Shown: positions 1-9,276 of the stretch, piece by piece
How the letters are laid out: each line of letters starts with the position of its first letter
Position numbering within the stretch: position 1 is the first letter of the stretch
Assembly: GCA_038093515.1 (NCBI GenBank)
Contig: JBBPSI010000001.1
Span: forward strand, 496,001 to 560,000
Reading direction: 5' to 3'
Source of the DNA: Butyriboletus loyo
Lineage: Eukaryota > Basidiomycota > Agaricomycetes > Boletales > Boletaceae
DNA: 64,000 bases
Notes under the pieces: model-generated
The model's database searches: none
What the model was told of the DNA's origin: nothing
What the model saw: the letters and a program-made list of their open reading frames with translations, nothing else
Program-made: the position numbers and the translations under genes

Positions 1-1439
1 CATTAACTTCATAGGTCTGCACAATGCCACTCGTCGAATCTCGACCATTCACGATTCATTCATCATAGACATCGGAGGTATCAATAGAATCTGCAGAGCA
101 GCACCCAGATGAACTAACAGCCTTTACTGATCTCGTTTCCAGTAAATCTTACCGATCCCGTTTTTCAAGGCATCTATCACGGCAAGAGAAAGCATGAAGG
201 CATGTCCATTAAATTCAATGCCATTGCCAGTCATCTCAGAATAGGAATAATACTGAGGCTGACATTTAAAGACGATCTTGACGTGATGCTAGAGCGATCC
301 TACCTTGCTGGTGTCAAGTCGATGATCATCACAGGGGGTAGCTTGCATGAGTCCGAGCTTGCGTTGAACCTTGCCCACCAAAAAGGTCGGTGCTCAGTCT
401 GTCTCTTTTGTTTGGTGTCATCCCTTTCTCGTGCCCCGCTCGGAAACAGGGCTCTATGCAACCGTGGGATGTCATCCAACACGTTCGAAGGAGTTTGATC
501 AGCATCCTGGAGGCCCGGACGCTTATCTGCTTGCATTGGACAAGCTCATCGGCGGCAATCTGCGGCCAAGTGGGAGAGTAGTTGCAATTGGGGAATGTGG
601 TTTAGGTGGCTACTCCATATTCCCCTAGTGATGTACAGAAGTGACTGGTTTACTGCAGATTATGATCGAACCCATTTTGCATCCAAGGAAGAGCAGCAAA
701 GGCATTTTCGTGAGTATGAAGTGCTAATGTGAAGAATCGTCCAAGGTATAATATCATTACCCTGCACACCCGGCAGGTGCACAGCTCGTACTAGCCAAGA
801 AATATCACATTCCTCTATTTCTCCATTCTCGGGCTGCCCATATTGATCTGGTCAAGATTCTCAAAGAGGAGGGGTTCGGTGAAGATGGAGGAAGACGTGT
901 TGGTGCAAAAGGTGGTGTTGTGCATAGCTTCACTGGAAGTGGCGAAGAGGCTGCAGAACTTGTGAGTACCCTTCGCGCATCGACAAATTTGTCAATGTTA
1001 AAATAGTAAAGATTCGCATGGGATTTTACATCGGTGTAAACGGGTGTTCCATGAAGACTGAACAAAATCTCGAGACATTGAAGACCATTCGGCTAGATAG
1101 ACTCTTACTCGAGACTGGTGAGCCAAGCTGAATACTGTTAGATAGTGCAGAAACGGGACTGTTGTAGATGCGCCATGGTGTTCCATGACAAGTACACATG
1201 CCTCGAAAGGACATCTGGACGCTTTGCCAGCTTCGCTGCGCTCCAATTATTTTCCTGCGGCGGTTCGGCCAGACTCGTTCGCCCCCGGCAAAGCGGTCAA
1301 GGGCCGGAATGAGCCATCATCGATCGGAGGGGTCGGATGGGTAGTGTACAGGTCGAAGGACACCATACCGTTTGAGAGGATAGCGGAAATGGCGTACCAG
1401 AATACTGTACAGCTCTTCTCTCTCCACGAGCTTGCTTAA
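1..1439 (+). CDS. TatD-family metal-dependent deoxyribonuclease (5' end outside or unresolved)
   Basis: TatD-type nucleases are TIM-barrel metal hydrolases with 3'-5' exonuclease activity. Reading across introns gives the family landmarks in order: FIIDIG, then NLTDPVFQGIYHGKRKHE, TVGCHPTRS, GECGLDYDR, IPLFLHSRAAH, GVVHSFTGS, LLETDAPWCS and KGRNEP. These hold the His, Glu and Asp metal ligands. Approximate exons: ?-77, 143-199, 272-385, 450-605, 659-709, 777-961, 1012-1117, 1168-1439. The first exon frame is open to the window edge with no ATG in frame (the ATG at 24 is in another frame), so the start lies upstream or in an unseen exon. The intron after residue KHE appears to use a GC donor (200-271). 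The assignment is firm; the 5' end is not. Confidence 0.88.
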
Positions 1440-1496
1440 TAGTTACGTATACCACCGCCCAAACTTTGAAAGCAAACCTCAACGTGTACAATTAAC

Positions 1497-2990
1497 ATGT
1501 CAAATCTGACACTCGACGGTTCCACCCTCTATGGCGTCTTCTCCGTTGTCGGACTTGGCTGGTATGTCGTTCTGTGGTCCATTGGTTTACTAGGATGCCG
1601 GATAGGGTGAGCCAGTCTTTACTCGAGAAAGTAGCAGTTTGATGTTGACCGGGTTGTAGTCGTACACGATATCGTCTCCGTCCTCGTTCTCCTCTCGCAA
1701 CGTCCCCGAACGCACCAGGCGTCTCGATTCTACGACCTCTCAAAGGCTTGGATACCAACTTGTACGAGAACTTGGAGTCCACATTTGTTCAGGAATACCC
1801 GAATTTCGAAATCTTGCTCTCCGTTGCCGATGAAGACGACCAGGCCCTGACGGTGGTCAGGGAGCTGATGGCCCAATACCCTCAAGTGAATGCAAAGATC
1901 GTCGTCGGTGCGCATGTCGCATCCACATGTCACACCTTTCACAAACTCACGTATTCCGTTGACAGGCGAGGAGATTGTCGGCGTTAATCCAAAAGTGAAC
2001 AACCTCATGAAGTCCTACCGACAGGCTACCCATGATATCCTTTGGGTCATTGATTCCAACATCTCAGTTGCGCCTGGAACGCTTGCGCGCTCAGTAGACA
2101 TCCTCACCGAATCATCCATGCCGCGAAATCCTTCCAAGAAGCGTGTAGCCCTGGTTCATCATGTTCCCTTTGCGACCGAACACGAAGGATATCTTGGCGC
2201 ACAGGTAGAAGCAGCGTTTTTGAACACCAATCACGCAAAGATGTACCTCGCAATCAACACCGTGGCCATCGAGTCTTGTGTAGTCGGAAAATCGAACCTG
2301 TATCGTCGTTCCGACTTGGAGAGGGTCAACGGAACGCTAAAGCCTCGCAAGGAAACGGACCCGAGAGAGGGCGAATATGGGCTTGCAGCCTTTGGGTCTT
2401 TCTTGGCCGAGGACAACATGATTGCCAGTGCCCTTTGGCATGAACTGGATCTTCGACATGACCTCTCTTGCGATGTTGCACACAACGCAATAGGTAAAAT
2501 GACGTTGGCTGATTACGTCTGGCGCCGCGTTCGATGGATACGTGTTCGCAAACGCATGGTCCTCGCGGCCACTGTTCTCGAGCCATTTACAGAGAATCTG
2601 GTGGCAAGTTCCATAGCCGCTACGAGTATGAAGTACCTTTTCGGCGTGTCGCCATGGGTCTTTTTGCCCATCCATCATCTTGCGTGGCTCTGGGTTGACT
2701 TGGACGTATACGAGTCACTCGCTGGCTATCCACTTCCGTCTCACGAGCGCTGGAAGTTTCTTTGGGCATGGTGTGTCCGAGAGTTGTTGACACTTCCTAC
2801 ATGGATTTTGGCCGTCTGTGGAGATGAGGTTACGTGGAGGGGTAAGCAATACCAGGTTTTGCGGGCTGGGCAGGCACGGAGGACAGCGACTGGTGGCACT
2901 CGCAATAGAGGCTTCTGGAGACGGTGGTGGCATCAGGAAGGAGATTCGTTATCTCAGTATGAATCCTTGCCCATTAATGAGCCGATCTGA
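1497..2990 (+). CDS. Ceramide glucosyltransferase (glucosylceramide synthase, GT21)
   Basis: The enzyme transfers glucose from UDP-glucose to ceramide at the Golgi/ER membrane, making the glucosylceramide of fungal membranes. Exons 1497-1561, 1660-1907 and 1966-2990 join to 445 codons in one frame. A short hydrophobic N-terminus (LYGVFSVVGLG) is followed by the GT21 entry motif VSILRPLKGLD, then ILLSVADEDD, ILWVIDSNISVAPG, the FGSFLAEDNMIA stretch with its catalytic-region Asp, and WRRVRWIRVRK, which is the (Q/R)xxRW signature of this family. C-terminal hydrophobic segments (FGVSPWVFLPIHHLAWLW and LLTLPTWILAVCG) fit membrane anchoring. The N-terminal membrane segment is short under this splice; a weaker donor downstream of 1562 would lengthen it. 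The family call is strong. Confidence 0.9.
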
Positions 2991-3130
2991 TGTAATGGGA
3001 CAGGATTGAGATTTACAGCAACGATAAGTATTACGACCATATTATAAGTGATACACATACGGGAAGCGATGATTAGAATGTACAGGAAAATGAGCAAGGT
3101 TGGTGTATGCATACAAGGGATGGGTGGATG

Positions 3131-4066
3131 TCATGAAAGACGGGATTGTGTATGTGGTATGTCCGTGGTGCCAGCGGAAGAATCAAGAAGAGCCGCTCTT
3201 GCCTCGTCCTGACTATGCTTTGCCAATAGCCGGAAATTGTGAATCATAACGACTTCGTCAAAGAAGGCATCGGACCATTCGTCAGCTGCGCACACGTCAA
3301 GGGCTGATGTTCGGATTCTCATATCCCGGCCATCGCACGTTATCTTGCACAAGGAGGATTCTAGATTAGAAGAGGCAGAAGGCTGTGGGCTTTGCCGAGA
3401 GTCTCGAGCATCTTTCTGGCGCTGATTGGAAAACCAGTTCTTGACCTGATGGTATTCTCTTGAAAGACGGTGAGAGGTTGAGTGAGCTGAGGAAGACGTG
3501 GACAAGTACCTCTGTATGATGATGCCGAGTTGTGAGACCCAAGCCTCGTCTGGATAGGGGGTGATTTCGTCGTAAACCATTTGCATAACCATGCGCTGGC
3601 GGACGGTTGCGGGGGTCTTGCCTGTGGAAGGGATTGCAAGAGCGCGACTCTTGAGCTCGCGAACTCTGGCATCGCGTTCGGAGTGAGGCTTTGGGGTAGC
3701 ATGGGAGCCGGCGTGCTTTTGGACCTTTTTCCTGAGATTGTCTTCAGAGGCACCGCGGAGATGGAATTTGGATCGAGTGGAGAGGGGGATTGGGATTGGT
3801 CTCGACCTATGAGAGGACTTGTCTGAGGGCGGTGCTCGGCTTCTGAGGGAGCGCCTTGAGAGAGGGTTGTGGAGGAGGAGAGATTCCTGAGATGAACCGG
3901 GGTGGTCGTCGACATCCATGACATCTACAGACGCATCTCTGGAGGAGGATGATATGGGGCTATCGGCGGTGAGGGTGTCTTCCTGTCCATTGAAGGAAGA
4001 GAGGGCGTCTGGGGACGACAGAGTGGAAGAGAGAGAGGAGACGGACAGGGCTGTATGGGGATGCAT
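3131..4066 (-). CDS. Homeodomain transcription factor
   Basis: The C-terminal half contains VKNWFSNQRQKD, the helix-3 WFxNxR signature of a homeodomain, preceded by helices 1 and 2 (RQRMVMQMVYDEITPYPDE and QLGIIIQR). Helix 2 and helix 3 align properly only if a 51-nt intron (3509-3459 on this strand, GTACTT...TTCAAG) is removed, giving IIIQREYHQVKNWF. The intron is a multiple of three and has no stop, so retention stays in frame. The product is about 294 aa. The N-terminus is Ser/Pro-rich with an acidic run (DVMDVDDHPG) and basic stretches around the domain. The first ATG in frame is at 4066; a longer open frame upstream lacks ATG. It is divergent from Sec3. The target genes are unknown; it is not an obvious mating-type HD1/HD2 protein. 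Confidence 0.82.
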   Translation of the reverse strand: MHPHTALSVSSLSSTLSSPDALSSFNGQEDTLTADSPISSSSRDASVDVMDVDDHPGSSQESLLLHNPLSRRSLRSRAPPSDKSSHRSRPIPIPLSTRSKFHLRGASEDNLRKKVQKHAGSHATPKPHSERDARVRELKSRALAIPSTGKTPATVRQRMVMQMVYDEITPYPDEAWVSQLGIIIQRYLSTSSSAHSTSHRLSREYHQVKNWFSNQRQKDARDSRQSPQPSASSNLESSLCKITCDGRDMRIRTSALDVCAADEWSDAFFDEVVMIHNFRLLAKHSQDEARAALLDSSAGTTDIPHTQSRLS

Positions 4067-4175
4067 GGAGGGATGAGCGACGGGGGGATGGGGAGGACGA
4101 TAGAGCAGATACCTCGTAAAAGTGCACGGTGTGGATCCACCAGTGGACAAAGCGGACCTTGGCCTAATTGATTGT

Positions 4176-4200
4176 GGAGGTGTAATATATTACATCCTCC
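4176..4200. promoter_or_regulatory. Near-perfect palindrome in the divergent homeobox/SEC3 promoter
   Basis: TGTAATATATTACA at 4181-4194 is a perfect 14-bp inverted repeat. It is flanked by GGAGG at 4176-4180 and CCTCC at 4196-4200, so the symmetry extends to about 25 bp with one extra T at 4195. It ends 20 bp before the SEC3 start codon and lies about 110 bp upstream of the homeobox start. It could bind a dimeric regulator or include the TATA-like core; the function is inferred from symmetry and location only. Confidence 0.4.
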
Positions 4201-4220
4201 CGTTTAGGTACTCCCTCGCC

Positions 4221-7200
4221 ATGACCGACAACGATCGCGCCAGGCAGCGCATCATCGCCTCCGTCTTCGACAAGCGCAACGCCGCCGCCGACGTCCTCGA
4301 GTCCTACGTCGCCCACATCAAGATTTGGGAGGACGCCGGCGAAGGTCAGGGAAGGAAGCCACGCTACATCCTCCTCTCCCGTCCGTACCCCCCCCCCTCC
4401 ATCCCATCCGTGCTAACGTTCCCCCCCCAGGCGTTACCGACAACACCGGCTTCATACACAAGTCGAAGCTCAACACCAACGGTTCCTTCTCCGTCGGCAA
4501 GACATGGAAGCTCGTCGAGCTCAGAGGCATCCAGGTCCTCAACGTGCGTTCCCTCTCATCTCTCTCGCTCGCCGTTCACGCCCCTGCAACCAGTCGGCTT
4601 CGTTCAACATCACCCTTGCGAGGACGTACAAATGGGAGACAGAGAACACCGCCGACCAGACCGCATTTATCAGAACCGTCGTTGAGCTCTTCCGTTCTCT
4701 CGTCGGTGCCCCGCTCCATCTCGTTGGCGTGGATGATACCCGTTCGACATTCAGTAAGTATCAGCGAGTGCTCACAGAAACCGCTCACAGCCAACAGCCC
4801 CCCCAGCAAATGGTGACTCCGTCCCACCGCCCGACGGGTCGTCCATCCCTTCCGCCCCCCCAGTCACCTTCTCAAACCGCATGCCTATCCCCCTGGAGAT
4901 TGCCCAGGCTCCCCAAACTCCTCATTCTCACATCCTCAAAACTACCTCACGTTCTGCATCACCTGCGGATTCCATGAGGAATCATTCCGCAAGGGAATCC
5001 GTAGTCTCCAGTGCCTCAGGTCTCCGCCCACCTTCCCCTTCCATCCCTTCACATCAATCGCCGTTACCCAGCTCCTTGAGACCAAGAATCGGCCGTCGAC
5101 CATCCGTTGCGACGCCTCCCCCTTCCGCCGCAGGTACTGCGATGGCTCTTCCATCTAGTCTCGTGCCTGCTCGTGCTCGTCCTGCGTCCCCGCGCCCATC
5201 TCGTCCAAGCCACACGCCTACTAAGTCATCACTCGATTTGCCTCGTACGTCGAGCCCATCTTCGGTGTCTCTCATGGAAACACATCATCCTACGCACTCT
5301 GAATCGCCCGCATCTGCTTACAAGCCTCCATCACGTACCTTGACGCCAAAGCCCATTGAGCCCCCGCAGATGCGCCGGGAACACAACAATCGCGTTTCAT
5401 TCTTTGACCCTGCAAACCAAATTGCTCTTGACCGGCTTGTGGCAGGTGACTGGGGCTCTGAAGAGGATGCAGAGGGTGCAGAGGAAACAGCAGAAAAAAC
5501 GATGATCAGTGTAGAGGAGATGCTTGAAGGTTATGAATGGGCGAGTGATGACATTCTCGGCCGAAAGTCTGTAAAGGGGGCTGCAGATCTAGTCGAAGCT
5601 CGTTTGCTTGATGAACTCATGGCACTAGAAAAGGTCTGCTATCTGACTTTCGATCGTCTTAGCTCGACAAGTAACTCTCTCGTTAGGCTAACATACACTC
5701 TTTCTTGGAATCCGATGATCGGGTTAACCTCGTCATCAAATACTTGGACGAGGCTCTTGGCGAGGTCGATGCCGTAGACAGCTTGATATCATCGTACAAG
5801 ATTCATTTAAACGCAAGTAAACCACGGTGACGCTTCCCTTTGTTCTGACCAGCTTAATAGGCTGTGGGAGATGATATTTCTTTCATCCAGTCGCAACGAC
5901 GCGGCTTACAAGTTCAGATGCAAAATCAAGGCGTACTCCTCAGTGAACTCGAAAACCTGCTCGTATGTAGCTCGTATAGCATGCCTCCACCAGCATATTC
6001 CAACGCCTGCACACTTAGAAAACGGTCCAAGTTGGTCAAGAAGCGTTAATTACGCTTACCCAAGAGTCTCTCGAGAAATCAACCGGAATACAACGGCTCG
6101 AAGAAGCCGCTACGGAGCTGTATAAAGCGCTTCAGGCTAGTCAGGATACAGGTCAGGGTTTCGTTTGGCCCAGTCACATGATCTGATTTCTTTCCTCAGA
6201 AATGGCTGCTACCATGGAAAGGCTGAACGAGTACAGGACCTATAACGCACAGTTCTGCAAACGCATATTTGATTACCTCTCCATCATGATAGTTGCTCAG
6301 GTCAGTTCGAACATTGTGTAGGTATTACAACGCAGATGCCTCATACCGTTTCAAGTCCAAGCTGGTTCTTGACGATAATGGTGGAATTGTCCGACCGAAA
6401 GGACGTGGACGACCAATCATATCCAGCCATCAAAGCATGGAGTCCTATCTTGGTAGATATGCTGGGCTCCTTTTGTATCTGAAAGAGATGGACGAAACAG
6501 TGTACTCAAAGTTTTGTGCCGTACGTTACTCGGGGGTGCAAGCTTCTGAAGCTAATCCATTGTCTGCTAGGCGTATTTCTCGGCAGCCAGCGACCTTCAC
6601 AACAGCCAGATAAAGGGCTTATTCTCAATTTATCTTGGCTTGTTGAAGAAAGCTCCTGAGGAAGATGTGGAGCAAAGTAAGGTACTCTGTTGTCTCTTCC
6701 TTCCACATTGACCCGCTTTTTCAGGTTTTGCACAGAATAATACAAGCGCAAAGGGAGGTGCTATTCGTCGTGCAGGCACCATTGTGCGTGGCCCGATGGA
6801 GATACGAAACCGGGAACGTGAGCGAGGCGGGCAAGTAGGGGAGGAATATGGAGCAGCTGACGTTCGTATCTCCGTTGAGTATGAGAAATCGGACACCTTC
6901 TCACTCGGACACAGGCCCTTGGCTACATTCTGGAGCAAATTGCCCCTCAGATTTACCGCGAAAGCGACTTTATCGCGGACTTTCTTCAGATCAATGATGC
7001 TGGTCTAACCTTTGCTGATTACGCCGGTCTGGATAATTACTTCCGACGCCAAGCGGCTAGGAGTGCTGGTCTTAGTCAATCCACCATAAAGCTAGTGCGT
7101 GGTGCCATGGACTTGATATTCGGTTTCTTGCCTACCGAGTTGAAACAATGGATTGATCTCGCTGTTGCCAAGGATGCGCTGTAAGTATTTTTACCTTGTC

Positions 7201-8311
7201 GATGTATACATGCGCTTCCATCAAAACAGGCAATTGGTCGGCGTTACCGCATGTCTCGAGCGTTTCCTCGCGGATGCTGACGAACGTGGCAATACCTTTT
7301 TTCTCCAAATACTAGATAAGCAGCATCTCCGGCTTAAAGGAGCGTTTGATCGTCACATCGTAAGCGAGCTCGCTAACGAGATTGCCATGAGTGCTTACCA
7401 CGTGCCTCAGAACCAGCAAATCAAAATGGTTGATGAAACGAAACTGACGAGCAGGAAACGCAAAGGGGTGGCTCACTTCGTGAAGTATTTCCCAGTCTAT
7501 GTGAGCCGAGTCGAGCAACAGCTCATCGGCGCGGATGGACTGGAGATCCGGACACACGTTGACTCGGCATACGAGAAGATTGTGCACAGCATGTTTGAGT
7601 GTTTGAAGCACATGGCAAAACTGGATGGCGAAGGTGAAGACAAAGGCCAGCTTAATTATCATGTATTGCTTGTTGGTGAGTGTCGCGCGCAGGAACACGG
7701 GTTAGATATGATCGATCTGCGCAGAGAACATGCATTACTTTGTTGCCGAAATCTCACAGCTGGACACTGGTTCCGTCAGCGGGTTCCTGAAGCAAGCCGA
7801 GGCTATCTACAACGAAAACTTGGGTGCATACGTCAGGCTCGTACTCCGGAGACCATTCGCCAAATTGATCGTGCGTATGCTCTCCTTGCCTTGTGCCGAG
7901 CATGGGCTAATAAGGGATTTACAGGAATTTTTTGAGGGCGTGGAGAGACTATTGAAGACGACAGCACCGAGCGAGGTTCAAAAGAACTCTAATTATGGCA
8001 AATCGTCGTTGAAGAAAGTGCTGAAGGACTTTGATGGCAAGGATGTGCGCAAGCACATTGATGTACTCTTCCGACGAGTGGAGAAGCACTTTACGGAAGC
8101 GGAGGAGAAAGCCACGAAAGAAGAAAACAGCGGGATCGCGCCGGGTACGGTGATGGTTGGAGCATGGAAGGCATGTGAAGAAGAGCTACAACGGATGACG
8201 GAGGGCTTCAGTGCGAGAATATTACAGTGCTATGCTGATAGCGGTATATCCATGGAGTATACCTCGGGCGATGTGGAGGCTGCGTTTAAGAGGCACCGAC
8301 TTGATTCATAG
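4221..8311 (+). CDS. SEC3: Exocyst complex subunit Sec3
   Basis: Sec3 is the exocyst subunit that binds PI(4,5)P2 and Rho/Cdc42 GTPases and marks sites of vesicle tethering at the plasma membrane. Fifteen exons (4221-4380, 4431-4543, 4594-4753, 4807-5633, 5687-5812, 5861-5962, 6019-6151, 6200-6300, 6356-6520, 6571-6676, 6725-6861, 6915-7180, 7230-7675, 7725-7870, 7925-8311) sum to 1124 codons plus stop with no frame break. The N-terminal PH-like PIP2-binding domain is clear: RKPRYILLS, then TGFIHKSKLNTNGSFSVGKTW and ARTYKWETE. A Ser/Pro-rich linker follows, then the conserved helical part with KIHLNAVGDDISFIQSQ and SELENLLKTV, and the C-terminal Sec3 domain (RESDFIADFLQIND, ELKQWIDLAV). The intron at 5813-5860 uses a GCAAGT donor. 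Several early introns have C-run rather than T-run acceptors. Confidence 0.93.
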
Positions 8312-8404
8312 GGTTGAACGACTGTCTATCTAGCTTTAATACACGTTTCTGAGATAGATGACTCTAGAAATTGGTAGATCACGGAGTCAAATCCAAGGGT
8401 TATC

Positions 8405-9099
8405 TCAGTTGGCCGAGTATGGTTCCCTGTGTGCATCGCTCATCTCCCTGGGAGCGAATGCGGCTACGGCAGTCCAGAGGCCCTTGAGTTGGTCGACAGG
8501 CTTGTGTGCGTCTCCGTTGAGAGAGGACTGGGCAGAAAGGTGGGGCTTGTTCAAGAAACTCCAGACAAGGTCAACAAAGGCAACGATGCGAACCCGACAA
8601 AAGGCAATAGCATTGCTCTGTGCGGAAGCCATGGCGGCATCGAGATCGGCTTCGTTCTTTGAGCACCACGGCTCGAAGTAAGTTTTGTAGACATAGGCAG
8701 AGCCCTAGAGGGGTGGTGTGAAGAGAGAAGGGGGCACGGAAATGGGACGGACCTGGGTCTGGGGAAGCGAGAGGTACAATAAGAAAATGGTCCTCAGCTC
8801 CCAGTAAAAGGGGATCCTGGAGAGTGTTCAGGACGTGGAGGGGATGGAGGAGAGGGAGGACTGACCAGGACAGGAAAAGACCAAGGGTCTGCTCGAATGC
8901 CACAAAGGCACCGATGACAGCCCAATACATGGCGAGTGCCTGGAGGGTGTCAGCGGAAGCGGAATGCGCCAAGGCCTTGTATGTGGAGTAGCATGGGAGA
9001 GCGAACGCAAACCAGGCGCTGGGGAGGGGGGGATGAGAGAAGGAGGGGGGGAAGGGGTTGCACGTACCAGAGGAGGTTGGAGAGGAGGGAGAGGAACAT
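8405..9099 (-). CDS. TB2/DP1/HVA22 (REEP5/Yop1-type) ER membrane-shaping protein
   Basis: Members of this family insert hairpins into the ER membrane and curve it into tubules. Four exons (9099-9068, 9018-8866, 8816-8753, 8704-8405) join to 182 codons. The sequence has the family hallmarks: a hydrophobic start MFLSLLSNLLCAWFAFALP, then CYSTYKALAHS, a second hydrophobic hairpin AMYWAVIGAFVAFEQTL, then IPFYWELRTIFLLYLSLPQT and GSAYVYKTYFEPWC. The C-terminal tail is soluble and variable. The start at 9099 gives the usual short N-terminus seen in fungi. It diverges from the zinc-cluster gene; the two ATGs are about 180 bp apart with a CACGTG between them (near 9148). Confidence 0.9.
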
Positions 9100-9276
9100 G
9101 GGAGAGAGCGTGGACGATGTCGGCTGGCTCGATTAGTGTGTACACGTGATCTGGAAAGGTGTTCGAGACGTGAGCTGGCTCGTGACGGTTCTCGGGTGCG
9201 TGAGAGGGAGTCGCGGAGGAGGAGGGGGGCAGCCACTTGTGCGTTGACCACTGTTTGCTTTTGCACTCTCTCCTCC

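Noticed and set aside
1562..1660. Longer N-terminal membrane segment of the glucosyltransferase through YVVLWSIGLLG
   Set aside because: The sequence is hydrophobic, but extending into it requires a weak donor or breaks the frame. The GTATGT donor at 1562 gives a clean junction.
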